From Acetivibrio sp964564015 (GTDB taxonomy: Bacteria; Bacillota; Clostridia; Acetivibrionales; Acetivibrionaceae): 64,000 nucleotides of DNA. This document shows, in pieces, positions 61,156 to 64,000 of this stretch; positions within the stretch are counted from its first letter, which is position 1, and the number at the start of each line of letters is the position of its first letter. The DNA lies in contig CAZLZR010000022.1 in assembly GCA_964564015.1 (NCBI GenBank), positions 1 through 64,000 of the forward strand, in the 5' to 3' direction. The notes beneath the pieces were generated by a model. It was not told the DNA's origin, searched no databases, and saw nothing but the letters and a program-made list of their open reading frames with translations. The position numbers were made by a program, and so were the translations under genes.

Positions 61156-62448
61156 ATGGAAAAGTCTTTAATCAAAAACTTCATAAAATATGTTGGTTTA
61201 AATATCATGGGTATGATAGGGCTTTCCTGTTACATTTTAGCAGATACTTTTTTTATAGCCAAAGCATTAGGAGCCGATGGTATTACAGCGCTTAATTTTT
61301 CTATTCCGATTTATAGTGTGATTCATGGCACCGGATTAATGATTGGTATTGGCGGAGCTGCAAGATACAGTATATTAAGAGCCCAAAACAAAGATAAGGA
61401 AGCTAATATGGTATTTACCACCAGTATGAAATTAGGTGTTCTATCAGGAGTTATCTTTGCAATAATCGGTATATCCGGGTCAAGATCTTTAGCTTTGCTT
61501 CTAGGTGCCGATATGTACACATTACCGCTGACAAAAACATACTTGACGGTAATACTATGCTTTGCGCCATTTTTTATCATAAATAACGTTTTGCTTGCTT
61601 TTGTGCGTAATGATAATAATCCGAATTTATCAATGATTGCAATGTTGACAGGTAGCTTTTCAAATATTGTTTTAGATTATATATTCATGTTCCCACTTAA
61701 AATGGGTATGTTTGGCGCTGCTTTTGCAACTGGTCTTGCACCAATAATAAGCATCGTCATACTTCTAATACATTTTGTGAAAGGAAAAAACAATTTTATG
61801 TATATTCAAAACAGAATAGTCTGGTCTTCGATTTTGGATATATTTAGTTTAGGATTGTCTACTTTTATTACTGAGGTTTCTTCCGCTGTTGTTCTTATAA
61901 CCTTTAATCTTGTGATTTTAAGGCTAAAGGGCAACTTGGGTGTTGCTGCATATGGAATTGTTGCCAATATAGCACTTGTGGGTATTGCAATATTTACCGG
62001 AATAGCACAAGGTGTACAACCTCTTATCAGCAAAGGATATGGATTGAAAAATTATGAGGTGTTAGGAAAAGTGCTTAAATATGCTTTGCTAACCTCGCTT
62101 TCCATAGCAACAGTTATATATTTTGGTATGTTTTTTTATGCCGACAATATCATCGGGATTTTTAACAACCAGAATAACCTTGAAATAGCCCGTATTGCAA
62201 AGACAGGACTCAGGATTTATTTTGCAGGTTTTTTCTTTGTGGGTATCAATATAATTATGGCTATGTATTTAAGTGCTACAGAACGTGCAAAGAATGCATT
62301 TATCATTTCTGTAGCAAGAGGATGTATTATTATTGTTCCTCTGGTTCTTTTATTAAGTAGAATCTGGAATATGACAGGTGTGTGGCTTGCTTTTGTTTTG
62401 ACGGAATGTATTGTGACTATGTTACTTGGAATTCTTAATATAAATTGA
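61156..62448 (+). CDS. MATE-family efflux transporter
   Basis: 430 residues from the ATG at 61156 (GGAGGAG 7 nt upstream; the frame is open six codons further). Twelve transmembrane helices in two halves; the N-terminal half shows FIKYVGLNIMGMIGLSCYILADTFFIAKALGADGITALNFSIPIY, with the DTFFIA and ALGADG motifs of NorM/DinF-like MATE proteins. It exports cationic drugs or metabolites with Na+ or H+ exchange. The leader suggests inducible expression. Confidence 0.92.
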   Translation: MEKSLIKNFIKYVGLNIMGMIGLSCYILADTFFIAKALGADGITALNFSIPIYSVIHGTGLMIGIGGAARYSILRAQNKDKEANMVFTTSMKLGVLSGVIFAIIGISGSRSLALLLGADMYTLPLTKTYLTVILCFAPFFIINNVLLAFVRNDNNPNLSMIAMLTGSFSNIVLDYIFMFPLKMGMFGAAFATGLAPIISIVILLIHFVKGKNNFMYIQNRIVWSSILDIFSLGLSTFITEVSSAVVLITFNLVILRLKGNLGVAAYGIVANIALVGIAIFTGIAQGVQPLISKGYGLKNYEVLGKVLKYALLTSLSIATVIYFGMFFYADNIIGIFNNQNNLEIARIAKTGLRIYFAGFFFVGINIIMAMYLSATERAKNAFIISVARGCIIIVPLVLLLSRIWNMTGVWLAFVLTECIVTMLLGILNIN

Positions 62449-62475
62449 GTTCAAGTACTTACTTTATATAGAAAC

Positions 62476-64000
62476 TTAATCTGATTCAGAGTTTTTAATT
62501 CTTTTTTTATAATACAATGACTGGTCAGCTTGTATCATCAACTGCTCAATTGTAATATTGGAATCCTTATCATACTTTACCACTCCCAAGCTAAGGGAGA
62601 GTTTATACTGATTGTTTGAGTTATTATTGAATAAATCACAATAATAACTAATCCTGTTTTGGACAGTTTCTATTAATCCCTCGTTGGTGTCTGAAGTGAA
62701 AATTGTAAATTCGTCTCCTCCGATTCTTGCCACAATATCTTCTTTTCTAAAGGAACATTTTAATACTTTTGCCATTTTTTTTATGGCAACATCACCTTCA
62801 TCATGGCCAAATGTATCGTTTATTTTTTTTAGCCCATCCATATCAGCAAAGAAAAGAAGTCCGGATTTACCCTCCTCTTTTGCAAGTTTTAGTGCACGCT
62901 GAGATAAATTCAAGAATCCTCTCCGATTATAGAGACCTGTAAGTTCATCTGTTTGGGAAAGTGTATTTAAGGCTATGGTATAGTCTTTAAGCTCCTTTAT
63001 CGATTCTTTAAGTTTACTTTTCTCTGTAACATCAGTCATAATAACCATGATTTTTTTTCTTTTACTGGCATCCAAAATCAGTTTGTATTCTATATATACC
63101 TTCTTTTGGTTTATATCAACAAGACCTGATAATGAATCAAAATATATAGATGTATTTTGTACGTCTTCGTGATTAAATGATTTTTTTAATTCAGTACATA
63201 AGAAGGTTTCAGATTCGCTATTTTGTGTATAGACCAACGATGGGAAAAATTGATTGGCTATTTCTCTTTGAAAGATATCTATGCAAACACTGCTGTACTC
63301 CCCTTCTACCATAAGATTGTCATTGATTGTCAAGAATCCTTGTCCGGCATTATTTAAAAGGCTTCTTAAGTGGTTTTCGTTCAGCAACATTTTTTGGCGG
63401 AAGGCTTCCCTTTCAAGAGTAAAAACTATTGACTCCAGCCCATAGAGTAAATGGTTGAAATTGTATAAGGATGATATCTCATTAAGTGGAGCTACAGTCG
63501 CTAAAATTCCCCATTCTGAATTATTAGATCTTATAATATGGAGCCAGATTATGTCTTTCTCATCTACACATGGAAATTGAAAGGTGTATTCTTCAGGTGG
63601 AAAACACTCGGAAGAGCATAAAAAATCTATCCTTTGAGGATTCTCCGTAGAAGAATTATATATGCGTTGGACACTTAGTTTGTCACTGTAATCTTCGTTT
63701 ACTAAACCCAAACAGCCACATTTGGAATTATGAAATAAAAGCCATACAGAATCCTTTATTTCTTCCAAACTGGCTTCAGCCATCTGTCTTCCCAACCTGA
63801 TATATATATCCATAACTTTTTCCATATAAAAAGTTGTTTTCTTTAACTGCTCTGGGGTTTTTTCGGTTTTGAAAGATATATTTTCTGCAGTTTCAGTGCA
63901 ACTACACGAAAGGCGGGTGACAATATTTGACTTTATGTAAGTTTTATTATAGGGAATCTTTTCACCATTAATTAAGCTAATAAGCGTACTGGCAGCAGTT
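62476..64000 (-). CDS. GGDEF protein with LacI-like sensor domain, truncated by the window edge
   Basis: An ATG at 63825 would give 449 residues, but the frame stays open to the right edge. The extra codons read AASTLISLINGEKIP and IVTRLSCSCTE, the normal end of a LacI/periplasmic-binding-like ligand domain (Peripla_BP_3 type). The protein is therefore a longer fusion: sensor, a linker/PAS-like region (63800-63000), a short coiled coil, and a GGDEF domain (about 285-445 of the visible part) with DELTGLYNRRGF, FADMDGLKKINDTFGHDEGD and an intact RIGGDEF. It should make cyclic-di-GMP in response to a ligand. No RxxD inhibitory site is clear. Confidence 0.88.
   Translation of the reverse strand, partial: TAASTLISLINGEKIPYNKTYIKSNIVTRLSCSCTETAENISFKTEKTPEQLKKTTFYMEKVMDIYIRLGRQMAEASLEEIKDSVWLLFHNSKCGCLGLVNEDYSDKLSVQRIYNSSTENPQRIDFLCSSECFPPEEYTFQFPCVDEKDIIWLHIIRSNNSEWGILATVAPLNEISSLYNFNHLLYGLESIVFTLEREAFRQKMLLNENHLRSLLNNAGQGFLTINDNLMVEGEYSSVCIDIFQREIANQFFPSLVYTQNSESETFLCTELKKSFNHEDVQNTSIYFDSLSGLVDINQKKVYIEYKLILDASKRKKIMVIMTDVTEKSKLKESIKELKDYTIALNTLSQTDELTGLYNRRGFLNLSQRALKLAKEEGKSGLLFFADMDGLKKINDTFGHDEGDVAIKKMAKVLKCSFRKEDIVARIGGDEFTIFTSDTNEGLIETVQNRISYYCDLFNNNSNNQYKLSLSLGVVKYDKDSNITIEQLMIQADQSLYYKKRIKNSESD

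Noticed and set aside
1..64000. CRISPR arrays, rRNA genes, intact transposases, replication origin
   Set aside because: No regularly spaced 25-37 bp repeats, no rRNA-like stretches, no intact transposase or integrase ORF, and no DnaA-box cluster were seen.

Overview
The window looks like a mesophilic, cellulolytic, spore-forming clostridium (Ruminiclostridium/Acetivibrio-type). The evidence is low G+C background, an alpha/beta small acid-soluble spore protein gene, type III glutamine synthetase, T-box control, strong AGGAGG ribosome binding sites, and a secreted GH5 protein ending in a type I dockerin (cellulosome). All calls come from reading the sequence; no database search was run.

Layout. 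0-6 kb: molybdenum-hydroxylase (xanthine dehydrogenase family) operon with an associated MobA-like cytidylyltransferase, a P-loop NTPase and a membrane protein. 6-7.3 kb: SASP and a FUSC-type membrane protein. 7.3-14.1 kb: a decayed accessory zone with a TTTAGC iteron array, a frameshifted Tde1-like (Ntox15) toxin next to a Tdi1-like immunity gene, YjzC and SEC-C gene remnants carrying in-frame stops, an ORF-less group IIC intron, and a degraded TerD-domain gene flanked by three copies of a structured RNA. 14-19 kb: two secreted mosaic proteins (CAP, ricin-like, SUMF1/FGE-fold and copper-amine-oxidase-N stalk domains). 19-24.6 kb: TPR protein, SPFH protein with a ribbon-helix-helix partner, TipA-like MerR regulator, lipoprotein, DUF2935 protein. 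24.8-27.4 kb: family 2A encapsulin shell and its cysteine desulfurase cargo. 28-36 kb: a visibly G+C-richer block, glnN and aspS-gatCAB; aspS-gatCAB has a T-box leader whose best specifier codon is AAC (Asn). 36-49 kb: multicopper oxidase and mostly single-gene accessory functions. 49.5-56 kb: tRNase Z-like protein, then an ADP-ribose/NAD/RNA-end cluster (NrtR-like regulator, PARG remnant, DraG-type hydrolase, KptA), a MutS fragment, the dockerin GH5 protein and a broken second copy of the DraG-type gene. 56-64 kb: APH-type kinase, UGT-type glycosyltransferase, OYE-type Fe-S flavoenzyme, a MATE exporter behind a long hairpin-rich leader, and a GGDEF protein with a LacI-like sensor running off the window edge.

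Most interesting system. Around 11.95-13.84 kb three RNAs share GGCTA, then 5-6 nt, then TTTCTTCCTTCT, with AGAAA on the 3' side and closing helices that covary. Two abut each other and lead directly into the RBS of the TerD-domain gene. The third starts 10 nt after its stop codon and contains a complete, circularly permuted tRNA fold (T arm, closed acceptor, D arm, anticodon helix opening into the conserved stem). This is the architecture known from bacterial YrlA Y RNAs, but here it sits beside a TerD/helical-repeat protein and not a recognisable TROVE/Ro protein.
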